In this document: positions 9,452 to 17,842 of the stretch, one piece after another
How positions within the stretch are numbered: the stretch's first letter is position 1
How the letters are laid out: every line of letters begins with the position of its first letter
Source: Gammaproteobacteria bacterium
Lineage (GTDB): Bacteria > Pseudomonadota > Gammaproteobacteria > HK1
Direction of reading: 5' to 3'
Length of the DNA: 40,578 bases
NCBI GenBank assembly: GCA_009937425.1
Contig: JAACFO010000046.1
Coordinates: forward strand, 1-40,578
Notes under the pieces: generated by a model
The model's input: only the letters and a program-made list of their open reading frames with translations
Databases searched by the model: none
What the model was told of the DNA's origin: nothing
Translations under genes and position numbers: made by a program

Positions 9452-11718
9452 CCTCCGGGCTCCCGGGGCGCCCGCTACTGTGGGGTGGGCTGCTGTCGGG
9501 TGCGCTGCTGCTGATCGCGGCCGGCATTTATCTGCTCACCTCCGGGTCGCGGGATTCGCCCATCCGCGAAGGGGCGACGGTCACATTCAACCGGGACATC
9601 GCGCCCATCGTGTTCGGCAACTGCGTCGTCTGCCATCGGCCGGGGGAGTCGGCACCGTTCAGCCTGCTCAATTTCGCCGAAGCGAGGAAACGCGCCGGCT
9701 TGATTACCGCCCTCACCACTTCGCGCTTCATGCCGCCGTGGTTACCGGATCACGACAGCGTCGATTTTCTGGGCGAGCGTGGACTCAGTGACGAGGAAAT
9801 CACACGCATACGCCAATGGGTCGAGCAAGGCGCCGTCGAAGGCGATGCCGCGGATCTGCCTGCGCTCCCGGAGTTCACCGAGGGCTGGCAACTGGGCGAG
9901 CCGGATGTGGTGCTCACCATGCAGACGCCTTTTATGGTGCCCGCCGAGGGTGTCGATGTGTTCCGCAACTTCGTGCTGCCGATACCGGTGGCTACACCGC
10001 GCTGGGTGAAAGCAGTAGAGCTGCGGCCGGGAAATCCGCGGGTCGTCCACCACGCCGTCATGCAGGTAGATCCCTCGCGCTCATCGCAACGCCGCGACGA
10101 GGAAAACGTGGAACCGGGATTTCCCGGAATGGATATGGCCGGTTCCGAACCCCCGGGGGGTCAATTGATTGGCTGGACGCCGGGCAAGCTCCCTATCGCC
10201 GACGAACGGCTCGCATGGCGCCTGGAACCCGGCAGCGACATGGTCGTGCAACTACATATGCTGCCCTCGGGCAAGCCCGAGCAGGTGTCGCCAATAGTCG
10301 GCCTTTACTTCACCGACAAGCCGCCCAACGAGCAGGCAGTCTCGCTACTGATGCGAAACGACAAAATCGACATTCCCGCCGGGGTTTCGGACTACGTCAT
10401 CGAGGATTCACTCACGCTGCCAGTGGCGGTGGAGGCCCTGGGGATCTATCCCCATGCGCACTATCTGGGCAAGAGCATCGAGGCCTTCGCCAGTTTACCC
10501 GATGGCCGAAAGCAGTGGCTCATCAAGATCCCCAAGTGGGATTTCAACTGGCAGGACGATTATCGCTACAGGCAACCACTGCATTTACCGGCGGGCACCC
10601 GTATCGACATGCGCTTCGTCTTCGACAATTCATCCGCGAACGCGCTCAATCCCCATAACCCGCCACAACGAGTACGTTTCGGCAACCGCTCCACCGACGA
10701 GATGGCGACGCTGACCATTCAGGTGATGCCCGAGCAGGCCGACGACAAACCGCTGCTGCGTGAGGCGCTGATGCGCGCGCGCCTGGAGAAGAATCCCGAC
10801 AATTGGTTCGCCCACAATGCGCTCGGCACCGCACTCAAGAGTCAGGGCCGCATGGATGAGGCCCTGTCGCACATTCACGCAGCGATTCGACTGCACCCGG
10901 GACATCCTCAACTGCGCTACAACCTGGCGAATTTCCACCTGGCTCTGGGCAGGCTCGAGGAAGCCATCGAGGGCTATCAACTGGCGCTCGCCATCGAGCC
11001 GGACCACCCCAAGGCCAACAACAACCTGGCCGTGGCATTCCAGCAATCCGGCGATTTGGAGCGCGCCGTCGAGCACTACCGGGAGCAACTCACGGTAAGC
11101 CCCATGGATGCCAGGGCCCACGCAAACCTCGGAACGGCGTTGTTCGAACAGGGACACGGGGACGCGGCGGACGATGCATTCGTGCGTGCGTTGCAACTGG
11201 ACCCGGATTGGGTGCAGGCGCTGGAAGGCCGCGGCGACGTGGCGCGTAAGTGGGGTCGGCTGGAAGATGCCGAAGGCCGCTACCAGCATGCTCTCAGGGT
11301 AGAACCCGCGTCGCCGGGCGCCAACTACGGGCTTGGTGCGATTCGTCTGGCCCAAGGCGCGCAGCAATCGGCAACGGCGCATTTTCGTAAAGCCGTGGAA
11401 GGCAACGACGCCTACATCGGCGTGCTCAACGACGACGCCTGGCGTTTGGCGACGGACCCGGATCCGGCGGTGCGGGAACCGGAACAAGCCCTGGTGCTTG
11501 CCACCCTGGCGGATCAGCTCACGGGACATGACATTCCCGAGCTGCTCGACACCCTGGCCGCCGCTCAGGCCGCCAACGGCGACTTCGGGGGCGCCGCTGA
11601 AACCCTGGAACGCGCCTTGACCCTTGCCCCCGGCGGCAGCGCCGCCCAGTACATCCCACAGTTTCGCGCGCGCCTCGCGCTCTATCGAAGCGGCAAGACA
11701 TATGTCGATGGTTTTTGA
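9448..11718 (+). CDS. Heme-site, copper monooxygenase-like, TPR protein
   Basis: A 756-residue protein with an N-terminal membrane anchor (residues 10-32) and three parts. First, a cytochrome-like segment with heme-binding CVVCH (C59, C62, H63) followed by PPWLPD. Second, a domain like the copper type II ascorbate-dependent monooxygenases: HH at 201-202, H270 in VVQLHM, HxH at 336/338 in YPHAHYLG and M419 in TDEMATL correspond to the full set of copper ligands known in that family. Third, about six tetratricopeptide repeats (about residues 445-690). It is translationally coupled to the redoxin. It is probably periplasmic and redox-active; the substrate is unknown. The copper-ligand assignment is by motif order, not alignment. 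Confidence 0.82.
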   Translation: MTSGLPGRPLLWGGLLSGALLLIAAGIYLLTSGSRDSPIREGATVTFNRDIAPIVFGNCVVCHRPGESAPFSLLNFAEARKRAGLITALTTSRFMPPWLPDHDSVDFLGERGLSDEEITRIRQWVEQGAVEGDAADLPALPEFTEGWQLGEPDVVLTMQTPFMVPAEGVDVFRNFVLPIPVATPRWVKAVELRPGNPRVVHHAVMQVDPSRSSQRRDEENVEPGFPGMDMAGSEPPGGQLIGWTPGKLPIADERLAWRLEPGSDMVVQLHMLPSGKPEQVSPIVGLYFTDKPPNEQAVSLLMRNDKIDIPAGVSDYVIEDSLTLPVAVEALGIYPHAHYLGKSIEAFASLPDGRKQWLIKIPKWDFNWQDDYRYRQPLHLPAGTRIDMRFVFDNSSANALNPHNPPQRVRFGNRSTDEMATLTIQVMPEQADDKPLLREALMRARLEKNPDNWFAHNALGTALKSQGRMDEALSHIHAAIRLHPGHPQLRYNLANFHLALGRLEEAIEGYQLALAIEPDHPKANNNLAVAFQQSGDLERAVEHYREQLTVSPMDARAHANLGTALFEQGHGDAADDAFVRALQLDPDWVQALEGRGDVARKWGRLEDAEGRYQHALRVEPASPGANYGLGAIRLAQGAQQSATAHFRKAVEGNDAYIGVLNDDAWRLATDPDPAVREPEQALVLATLADQLTGHDIPELLDTLAAAQAANGDFGGAAETLERALTLAPGGSAAQYIPQFRARLALYRSGKTYVDGF

Positions 11719-11764
11719 GGGGACAGACCCCTTATACTGACCCCGGATTAAATGGGGTTAATCC
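11719..11764. repeat. Intergenic inverted repeats before the ABC operon
   Basis: Two small palindromes follow the TPR gene. GGGG-ACAGA-CCCC lies at 11719-11731. GGATTAA (11745-11751) and TTAATCC (11758-11764) are separated by six bases. The first resembles the GGGACAG-type repeat found at 30400-30442. They could end the upstream transcript or serve as an operator for the importer operon; a clear sigma-70 promoter is not visible. Confidence 0.45.
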
Positions 11765-11796
11765 GACCGACGACCATGCTCCAGGGGGAAATCGAA

Positions 11797-12807
11797 ATGA
11801 TAAGCAGCTTCCGCAAATACCGCGCACACGCGCTCACTGTATTACTCACTACCGTTGCAGTATTCGGATTCGGCGCGACACAGGTCGCGGCGGACACTTC
11901 TGGCTTGAAAGTAGCGGCAGTATTCGAAACACCCATCGAGGAGCCATGGGTGAATCAAATTCACGTAGCTCTGTTACAGGCGAAAAAAGAACTCGGTATC
12001 GAATACACGTGGGCCGAAAGCGTTAAATCCGCGGACTTCGCCAGAGTCATGCGCGAGTATGCCGAGAGCGGTCACGGCCTCGTCATGGGTGACGCCTTCG
12101 GCGCCGAACGCATCGCGCGCCGGGTCGCCAAAGACTACCCGAAAGTTGCATTCACCTTCGGCTCGGGGATCGGGCCGGCAGAACCGAATTTCGCGGTCTT
12201 CGACAATTGGATTCACGAGCCGGCATTCCTGGCCGGCATGATCGCCGGCAGGCTCACCAAGACCAATAAGATCGGCGCCGTCGCCGCCATGACCATCCCC
12301 GAGGTGAACCGACTGTGCAATGCCTTCTGCGCCGGCGCCAAGGAAGCCAATAAAAAGGTCAGCTGCAAGTTTTCCTTCATCGGTTCGTTCTTCGATCCGC
12401 CAAAGGCCAAGGAGGCGGCGCTCGCCCAAATCGAGCAGGGCGTCGATGTTATTTACGCCGAGCGTTTCGGCGTCATCGAAGCAGCCAAGGAAAAAGACAT
12501 CGTCGCCATCGGCAACATGTCGGATCAGTCCTCACTCTCGCCGGAACACGTGGTGACGAGCGTCGTCTGGGATATGTGGCCTACGGTCAAGCAGGTCGTG
12601 AACCTGGTCAAAGCAGACGTTTTCAGCTCCCAGGATTTCGGCCAGTTTTCCTACATGGGCAAAGGCGGATCCTTCCTCGCGCCTTACCACGCGTGGGACA
12701 ACAAACTGTCTGCCGATATCAAGAAGATGGTCGAGACACGCAAGGAAGCCATCCTCGACGGCACCTTCCGCGTCGACATCGACGAAAGCGCGCCGAAGTC
12801 TGAATAA
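11797..12807 (+). CDS. BMP-family substrate-binding protein of nucleoside-type ABC importer
   Basis: A 336-residue periplasmic binding protein of the BMP (basic membrane protein/PnrA-like) family, which bind purine or pyrimidine nucleosides. A signal peptide spans residues 1-33, ending QVAA before DTSG. The mature part begins LKVAAVFETPIEEPWVNQIHVAL and includes EPAFLAGMIAGRLTKTNKIGAVAAM and the VTSVVWDMWPTVKQVV segment typical of the family. There is no lipobox Cys, unlike Gram-positive BMPs. The ATG at 11797 is chosen because AGGGGGA precedes it by seven bases. It heads an operon with its ATPase and two permeases. The downstream pyrimidine genes suggest uracil or uridine as ligand, which is inference. 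Confidence 0.9.
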   Translation: MISSFRKYRAHALTVLLTTVAVFGFGATQVAADTSGLKVAAVFETPIEEPWVNQIHVALLQAKKELGIEYTWAESVKSADFARVMREYAESGHGLVMGDAFGAERIARRVAKDYPKVAFTFGSGIGPAEPNFAVFDNWIHEPAFLAGMIAGRLTKTNKIGAVAAMTIPEVNRLCNAFCAGAKEANKKVSCKFSFIGSFFDPPKAKEAALAQIEQGVDVIYAERFGVIEAAKEKDIVAIGNMSDQSSLSPEHVVTSVVWDMWPTVKQVVNLVKADVFSSQDFGQFSYMGKGGSFLAPYHAWDNKLSADIKKMVETRKEAILDGTFRVDIDESAPKSE

Positions 12808-12814
12808 ATCACCG

Positions 12815-12891
12815 TTAAATCAGGGTCAGAGACGGTTTTCTCTGACCCTGATAAATCGGGTCAGAGAAAACCGTCTCTGACCCTGATTTAA
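12815..12891. repeat. Perfect 34-bp inverted repeat (paired REP-like element)
   Basis: Left arm 12815-12848 and right arm 12858-12891 are perfect reverse complements around a nine-base loop. Each arm is itself a small palindrome: GGGTCAGAGA and TCTCTGACCC around six bases. The unit therefore contains four copies of GGGTCAGAGA in alternating orientation, the form of a doublet of repetitive extragenic palindromes. It lies inside the operon, 7 bases after the binding-protein stop and 24 before the ATPase start. It could protect the upstream mRNA or reduce transcription into the ATPase and permeases, giving excess binding protein. Confidence 0.9.
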
Positions 12892-12915
12892 CCCCGGTAA
12901 ACTGTCCCTTCGAAA

Positions 12916-14445
12916 GTGCCTCTCGTGAATTTGCCGCCGTTGCTGGAAATGCGCGCTATCGACAAGCGCTTTGGCGACGTGCATGCCAATCGCGCCGTCG
13001 ACCTGACGCTGCATGCCGGCGAGGTGCTGGGCTTGCTCGGCGAAAACGGCGCCGGCAAAACCACCCTCATGAACATCTTGTTCGGGTTGTATGCCGCCGA
13101 CTCCGGCAACATCCGCATCTGCGGTGAAACTCTCGTCATCCACTCCCCCGCCGATGCGCTGGCGGCAGGTGTCGGCATGGTGCACCAGCATTTTCATCTG
13201 GTGCCGCGGCACACGGTGCTGGAAAACCTCATGGTGGGCGAGCGCGGGCGCCGGGGCATGTTGGACGAGGCAGGCGTGCGGGCGCGCATCGACAGCATCG
13301 GCGAGAAGTACGGCCTGGCGCTCGACTGCGACACATTGGTCAGCGATCTCTCCGTAGGTGAGCAACAGCGGGTGGAAATCGTCAAGGCACTGGTGCGCGG
13401 TGCGCGCATCCTGATCCTCGACGAACCCACCTCGGTGCTCACGCCGCAACAGAGCGAGGGCTTGTTCGAAGCGCTGCGCGCCCTGGTGGCCGACGGCGTC
13501 GGCGTCATCTTCATCAGCCACAAGCTCCAGGAAGTGCTGGCGATCACCGACCGGCTGGCGATCATGCGCCGCGGCCAGATGGTGGCCCGGCGCGACAACG
13601 ACGGCTCTTTGAATCCACGCGAGCTCGCCGAACTCATGTGCGGTCACGAGCTCGAGCCACCGAGCAAGCCGTTGGTTTACGTGGATCGTGTGCTGCTGCA
13701 GCTGTCCAATATTGCGGTGGCGGGAAAGCGCGGCCGGCCCGCGCCACTATCCGATTTCAGCCTTACGCTGCATGGCGGCGAGATTGTCGGCGTCGCCGGG
13801 GTTTCCGGTAACGGCCAGCGCGCGCTCGCCGAGGTCATCGCCGGCCTGCTGCCGCCAAGCCATGGACACATTGCCATCGACGACGTTCCAGTGGATCGAC
13901 CAACGCCCCGGCGGATGCAGCAGCTGGGGGTTTCCTCGGTACCCGAGGACCGCATTGGCGCCGGTTTACTGAGTGGCGCACCGCTCAGCGACAGTATGTT
14001 GCTGACACGTATCGGCGAGGCGCCCTTCAGCCGTTTCGGCTGGCTGAACTTCGCCGCCATTCGCCGTTGGGTGCTGGAGCAGATGCAGCGTTTCGACATC
14101 CGCGCCCCGGGGCCAGAGGCGCGCACCGGTACGCTCTCCGGCGGCAACCTGCAAAAGGCACTGCTCGCCCGGGCGCTTGCCTTCGATCCGCTGGTGCTGG
14201 TGGCAGCCCAGCCAACCCGTGGCCTGGACACGGCGGCGAGGGAATTTGTCCACAGGCAATTTCTGGAATTGCGCGGCCGCGGCCGCGGCGTGCTGATGAT
14301 CAGCGAAGATCTGGAAGAGCTGTTCGCCGTTTCCGACCGCTTGATCGTCATGTACGAAGGCAGGCTGGTTTGCGATGTCGCCATCGCGGACACCAGCGTC
14401 GCCGCGATCGGACTGCTCATGACCGGGGGGAAACGCGCAGCATGA
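12916..14445 (+). CDS. Nucleoside-type ABC importer, double ATPase subunit
   Basis: A 509-residue cytoplasmic ATPase with two tandem ABC domains, the size and form of the RbsA/NupO/YufO group that works with BMP proteins. Domain 1 has Walker A GENGAGKTT, signature LSVGEQQRVEI and Walker B RILILDEPTSVLTPQQ. In domain 2 Walker A is degenerate (GVSGNGQRAL), as is usual in this group, and its signature LSGGNLQKALLARAL is intact. The start is a GTG at 12916, and a second GTG at 12925 is equally possible because no strong ribosome-binding site is seen. The last bases overlap the first permease start (ATGA), so the two are translationally coupled. Confidence 0.93.
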   Translation: MPLVNLPPLLEMRAIDKRFGDVHANRAVDLTLHAGEVLGLLGENGAGKTTLMNILFGLYAADSGNIRICGETLVIHSPADALAAGVGMVHQHFHLVPRHTVLENLMVGERGRRGMLDEAGVRARIDSIGEKYGLALDCDTLVSDLSVGEQQRVEIVKALVRGARILILDEPTSVLTPQQSEGLFEALRALVADGVGVIFISHKLQEVLAITDRLAIMRRGQMVARRDNDGSLNPRELAELMCGHELEPPSKPLVYVDRVLLQLSNIAVAGKRGRPAPLSDFSLTLHGGEIVGVAGVSGNGQRALAEVIAGLLPPSHGHIAIDDVPVDRPTPRRMQQLGVSSVPEDRIGAGLLSGAPLSDSMLLTRIGEAPFSRFGWLNFAAIRRWVLEQMQRFDIRAPGPEARTGTLSGGNLQKALLARALAFDPLVLVAAQPTRGLDTAAREFVHRQFLELRGRGRGVLMISEDLEELFAVSDRLIVMYEGRLVCDVAIADTSVAAIGLLMTGGKRAA

Positions 14446-15509
14446 TGCGCTTGCACCTGGAGCCCCGGCAAAGCACGCCCCCGTGGTTGAACTTGTTATT
14501 GCCGCTGGCCGCAGTAACAGTGACCCTGGTGCTTTGCAGCGGTCTCATCGCCGCCGCCGGGGCCGACATCATCCCCGCTTACGGCGCGCTCTTTGCCGGC
14601 GCCTTCGGCAGCACCTTCAATACCGTGGAGACCGTGGTGAAGGCGGCGCCCCTGGTGCTCACGGGACTCGCGGTGGCGGTGGCTTTTCGCGCCAAGTTCT
14701 GGAACATCGGTGCCGAGGGGCAGCTCCTGGCCGGAGCCATGGCGGCGGCGTTCATCGGCGGTCTCGAAGGCCTGCCTGTGTGGACACTGGCACCGTTGAT
14801 GATTCTCGGCGGCGCCATCGCCGGCGGGATGTGGGCAAGCGTGCCCGCCACCCTCAAAGTGCGCTATCAGGTGGACGACGTGGTCGCTACCCTGATGCTC
14901 AACTTCGTCATGTTTTTCGCCATGATGGCGTTGCTGGACGGACCCTGGAAGGATCCTTTGAGCGGATATCCGGACTCCCCGGATATCCGCCTGGACGCGG
15001 AATTTCCGATTCTGATGGAGCGTACGCGCCTGCACCTGGGCGTGGCGCTGGCGCTGGTTTGCGCGGTCCTCATATGGCTGTTGATGACACGTACGACTCT
15101 GGGTTTCGCTATCCGCGCCGTGGGCGAGAACGCACGCGCGGCAGCCCACGCCGGCATTCCGGTGAACCGGGTGGTATTCACCACGGCGCTGATTTCCGGC
15201 GGCCTCGCGGGACTCGCCGGTGTTGGCGAGGTGGCCGGCCTGCACTTTCAGGTGATGGCGTCATTATCGCCGGGCTACGGCTATACCGGCATCGTTATCG
15301 CCATGCTTGCGCGCCTCAACCCGCTGGGTGTGGTGCCGGCGGCACTGTTTTTCGCCGCCATCGCCACCGGTGCCGAAACCATGTCGCGAAAGACCGGTGT
15401 GCCGGTGTTCCTGGCCGACATCATTCAGGGCGCTTCGCTCATCTGCATGCTGGTAGCGCTCCTGTTCGCCAACTTCCGCGTACGCGTGCAGCACCCGTCG
15501 ACTGCCTAG
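14442..15509 (+). CDS. Nucleoside-type ABC importer permease 1
   Basis: A 355-residue inner-membrane permease of the branched-chain/nucleoside importer family (BPD_transp_2). About ten hydrophobic segments are visible. Characteristic stretches are VAFRAKFWNIGAEGQLLAGA near residue 80, the QVDDVVATLMLNF segment and GFAIRAVGENARAAAHAGI (the cytoplasmic coupling loop that contacts the ATPase). The frame is open far upstream into the ATPase gene, but the family N-terminus and the ATGA overlap with the ATPase stop place the start at 14442 (a second ATG follows at 14445). It pairs with the second permease as a heterodimer. Confidence 0.92.
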   Translation: MMRLHLEPRQSTPPWLNLLLPLAAVTVTLVLCSGLIAAAGADIIPAYGALFAGAFGSTFNTVETVVKAAPLVLTGLAVAVAFRAKFWNIGAEGQLLAGAMAAAFIGGLEGLPVWTLAPLMILGGAIAGGMWASVPATLKVRYQVDDVVATLMLNFVMFFAMMALLDGPWKDPLSGYPDSPDIRLDAEFPILMERTRLHLGVALALVCAVLIWLLMTRTTLGFAIRAVGENARAAAHAGIPVNRVVFTTALISGGLAGLAGVGEVAGLHFQVMASLSPGYGYTGIVIAMLARLNPLGVVPAALFFAAIATGAETMSRKTGVPVFLADIIQGASLICMLVALLFANFRVRVQHPSTA

Positions 15510-15578
15510 ACCAAACCCTGTGAGATAGCCGCTATCGACATTTTCGATCAAATTCTCCAGGCAGGTTTCTTCGCCGCC

Positions 15579-16475
15579 ATGTTGCGCGTCGCCACACCGC
15601 TGCTGTGCGCCACCATCGGTGAGATGTTCAGTGAACGCGCCGGCGTACTGAATCTCGGTATCGAAGGGATCATGTTGCTGGGCGCTATGAGCGGCTTCAC
15701 GGTAGCCTACTTCAGCGGCAGCCTGTGGCTGGGGATGGCCGCGGCCGCCGCCTCGGGCCTGGTGTTCGGCGCACTCATGGGCGTTCTCGCCGTCACCCTG
15801 GGGCTGAGCCAGCATGTGTCGGGCCTGGGCGTGACCATGCTGTGCACCGGCTTGAGCTTCTATTGCTACCGCCTCATCTTCGGCCAGCCGTCCCAACCGC
15901 CCAACGTGGAGCCCTTCCCACCCGCGCCGATCCCGGGCCTCGCGGATGTGCATTTTCTCGGCACCGCGCTGTTCGACCACGTGGTACTCGTCTACCTGGT
16001 GTTCGCCATGGTGCCATTGTCCGCCTGGCTTCTATATCGGACTCCCTGGGGCCTGCGGCTGCGCACCGTGGGGGAAAACCCCCAGGCCGCAGCCGGCGCC
16101 GGGGTTTCAGTCGCCTGGATGCGCTACCAGGCCTTGATGATTTCCGGCGCACTTTTCGGCATGGGCGGCGCCTATTTCACGCTGGCCCAATTCAATGCCT
16201 TCACCTTCGGCGTGATCTCCGGCCGGGGCTGGGTGTGCATCGCGCTGGTGGTGCTGGGCCGCTGGGATCCCTGGCGTTGCGCCCTCGCGGCGCTGCTCTT
16301 CGGCGCCTTGGATGCACTGCAATTGCGCTTACAGTCCAGCGGCGCCATCCACCTGCCCTATCAGCTGTTCCTCATGCTGCCTTTCTTGATGACGGTGGTG
16401 GCCATGGCGGTGCTGTCGCGCAGTGCTCAGGCGCCGGCGGCGCTGCTGGTGCCCTATCGCCGGGAAGAACGCTGA
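15579..16475 (+). CDS. Nucleoside-type ABC importer permease 2
   Basis: A permease of the same superfamily, at least 298 residues, with SERAGVLNLGIEGIMLLGAM near the N-terminus and the coupling loop LRTVGENPQAAAGAGVSV. The first canonical start is the ATG at 15579. However, the frame is open from just after permease 1's TAG, and the untranslated-looking stretch reads IDIFDQILQAGFFAAMLRVA, which looks like the real family N-terminus. No ATG, GTG or TTG exists in that stretch, so either a non-canonical start (ATC at 15534, ATA at 15525) is used or the protein lacks about 15 usual residues. Permease 1 and 2 are in the same frame. Confidence 0.9.
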   Translation: MLRVATPLLCATIGEMFSERAGVLNLGIEGIMLLGAMSGFTVAYFSGSLWLGMAAAAASGLVFGALMGVLAVTLGLSQHVSGLGVTMLCTGLSFYCYRLIFGQPSQPPNVEPFPPAPIPGLADVHFLGTALFDHVVLVYLVFAMVPLSAWLLYRTPWGLRLRTVGENPQAAAGAGVSVAWMRYQALMISGALFGMGGAYFTLAQFNAFTFGVISGRGWVCIALVVLGRWDPWRCALAALLFGALDALQLRLQSSGAIHLPYQLFLMLPFLMTVVAMAVLSRSAQAPAALLVPYRREER

Positions 16476-16548
16476 ACTGTGGACCCCACCTTGGGTAACA
16501 GCAACGAATTGACGTAAACTGTTGGTTTTTTCCCGTACTCAGCGGCCC

Positions 16549-17841
16549 ATGATAAAAAACAAGCAGCCAGGCCAGCAGCCCGACGCGCCAGCAAAGGGTC
16601 CTGCGAAGGGGCACATCAAGCTCACCTCGCACCCCAGTCAGCGCGATGCCGCTTCGCCAGTGCAATGGGGCGCACCTTCGGCGGGAGCCCGCGGCCCGGT
16701 GGTGGGCGCCGTGAACGATGGCGCCCAGCGCAACGTCATCGGTGCGCACTCCGGCTCGTATTCTATTTATCGCGCCCTGGCCGTGGCGGCGGGAACCCTG
16801 GATCCCGTGCACGTTGCGGATCTTACCGACACGGCACCGGCGGCGCGTATCGGACCCTACAGCCAGTGGGCCGATGTGGGCAAGATCGTATCCCTCGACC
16901 CTTATGGGCACATGGTGAGCGAGGTTTTCAGCGAGCAGTTGGAATCAGGCCTCGACATCCGCCCGACCATCGCCGTGACCAAGGCGCGGGTCAACATGCC
17001 CGAGATCAAGGAGGCGATGCGCAAAGGTCGCCTGGAGGCCGACGGGGATCTGCTTACCGAGAACGGCGACGTGCGTGTCACCAAAGCCGCCATCGAACCC
17101 GTCTGGTATTTGCCCGGCATCGCGGAACGCTTCGCCGTTTCGGAGACCGATCTGCGCCGTTCGCTGTTCGAACATTCCGGCGGCATGTACACGGAACTCG
17201 TGACACGCAACGATTTGAAGCTTTTTCTACCGCCCATCGGCGGTCTCACCGTGTACTGCTTCGGCGATGTCTCGGCGGTGCGGGACCCTGGCCGCGAAAT
17301 CGCCTGCCGGGTGCACGACGAATGCAACGGCTCCGACGTGTTCGGTTCCGACATTTGCACCTGCCGGCCCTATCTGGCCCACGGCGTCGAGGTCTGCATC
17401 GAGACCGCCCAGCGCGGCGGCGTCGGCTTCATCGTTTACAACCGTAAGGAAGGCCGGGCGCTCGGCGAAGTGACGAAGTTCCTGGTCTACAACGCGCGCA
17501 AGCGCCAGCTCGGCGGCGATAGGGCCGAAACCTATTTCGAGCGCACAGAGTGCGTGGCCGGCGTACAGGATATGCGCTTCCAGGAATTGATGCCTGATGC
17601 CTTGAACTGGCTGGGGATCGCACGCATCGATCGTTTCGTTTCCATGAGCGACATGAAATACGACGCCATCACCGGCCAGGGTATCGAAATCGGCGAACGG
17701 GTCGCTATTCCCGATAGCCTCATTCCCGAGGATGCCAACGTCGAGATGGTGGCCAAAAAGGCCGCGGGATATTTCAGCGAGGAACCGGAGCCGGATGCCG
17801 AGCAGTTGAAAGTGGCGAGGGGCCGGGACCTGCACGATTAA
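16549..17841 (+). CDS. GTP cyclohydrolase II-like protein of the URC pyrimidine-degradation pathway (URC1 type)
   Basis: A 430-residue protein whose C-terminal half is GTP cyclohydrolase II-like. The zinc site is C-x10-C-x-C in DECNGSDVFGSDICTC (about residues 254-269), followed by YNRKEGRALGEVTKFLVYN. A 200-residue N-terminal extension (GAHSGSYSIYRALAVAAG, GPYSQWADVGKIVSLDPYG) is absent from riboflavin RibA and typical of URC1 proteins. In yeast URC1 is required for the uracil pathway that passes through ribosylurea. The next two genes, DUF1688/URC4 and upp, match the other known partners, so riboflavin synthesis is unlikely. The ATG at 16549 is chosen; an in-frame TTG lies at 16522. Confidence 0.9.
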   Translation: MIKNKQPGQQPDAPAKGPAKGHIKLTSHPSQRDAASPVQWGAPSAGARGPVVGAVNDGAQRNVIGAHSGSYSIYRALAVAAGTLDPVHVADLTDTAPAARIGPYSQWADVGKIVSLDPYGHMVSEVFSEQLESGLDIRPTIAVTKARVNMPEIKEAMRKGRLEADGDLLTENGDVRVTKAAIEPVWYLPGIAERFAVSETDLRRSLFEHSGGMYTELVTRNDLKLFLPPIGGLTVYCFGDVSAVRDPGREIACRVHDECNGSDVFGSDICTCRPYLAHGVEVCIETAQRGGVGFIVYNRKEGRALGEVTKFLVYNARKRQLGGDRAETYFERTECVAGVQDMRFQELMPDALNWLGIARIDRFVSMSDMKYDAITGQGIEIGERVAIPDSLIPEDANVEMVAKKAAGYFSEEPEPDAEQLKVARGRDLHD

Positions 17842-17842
17842 C

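Noticed and set aside
16509..16540. TTGACG as a -35 before the URC1-type gene
   Set aside because: No credible -10 lies 16-18 bases on; the gene is more likely read from the importer operon.
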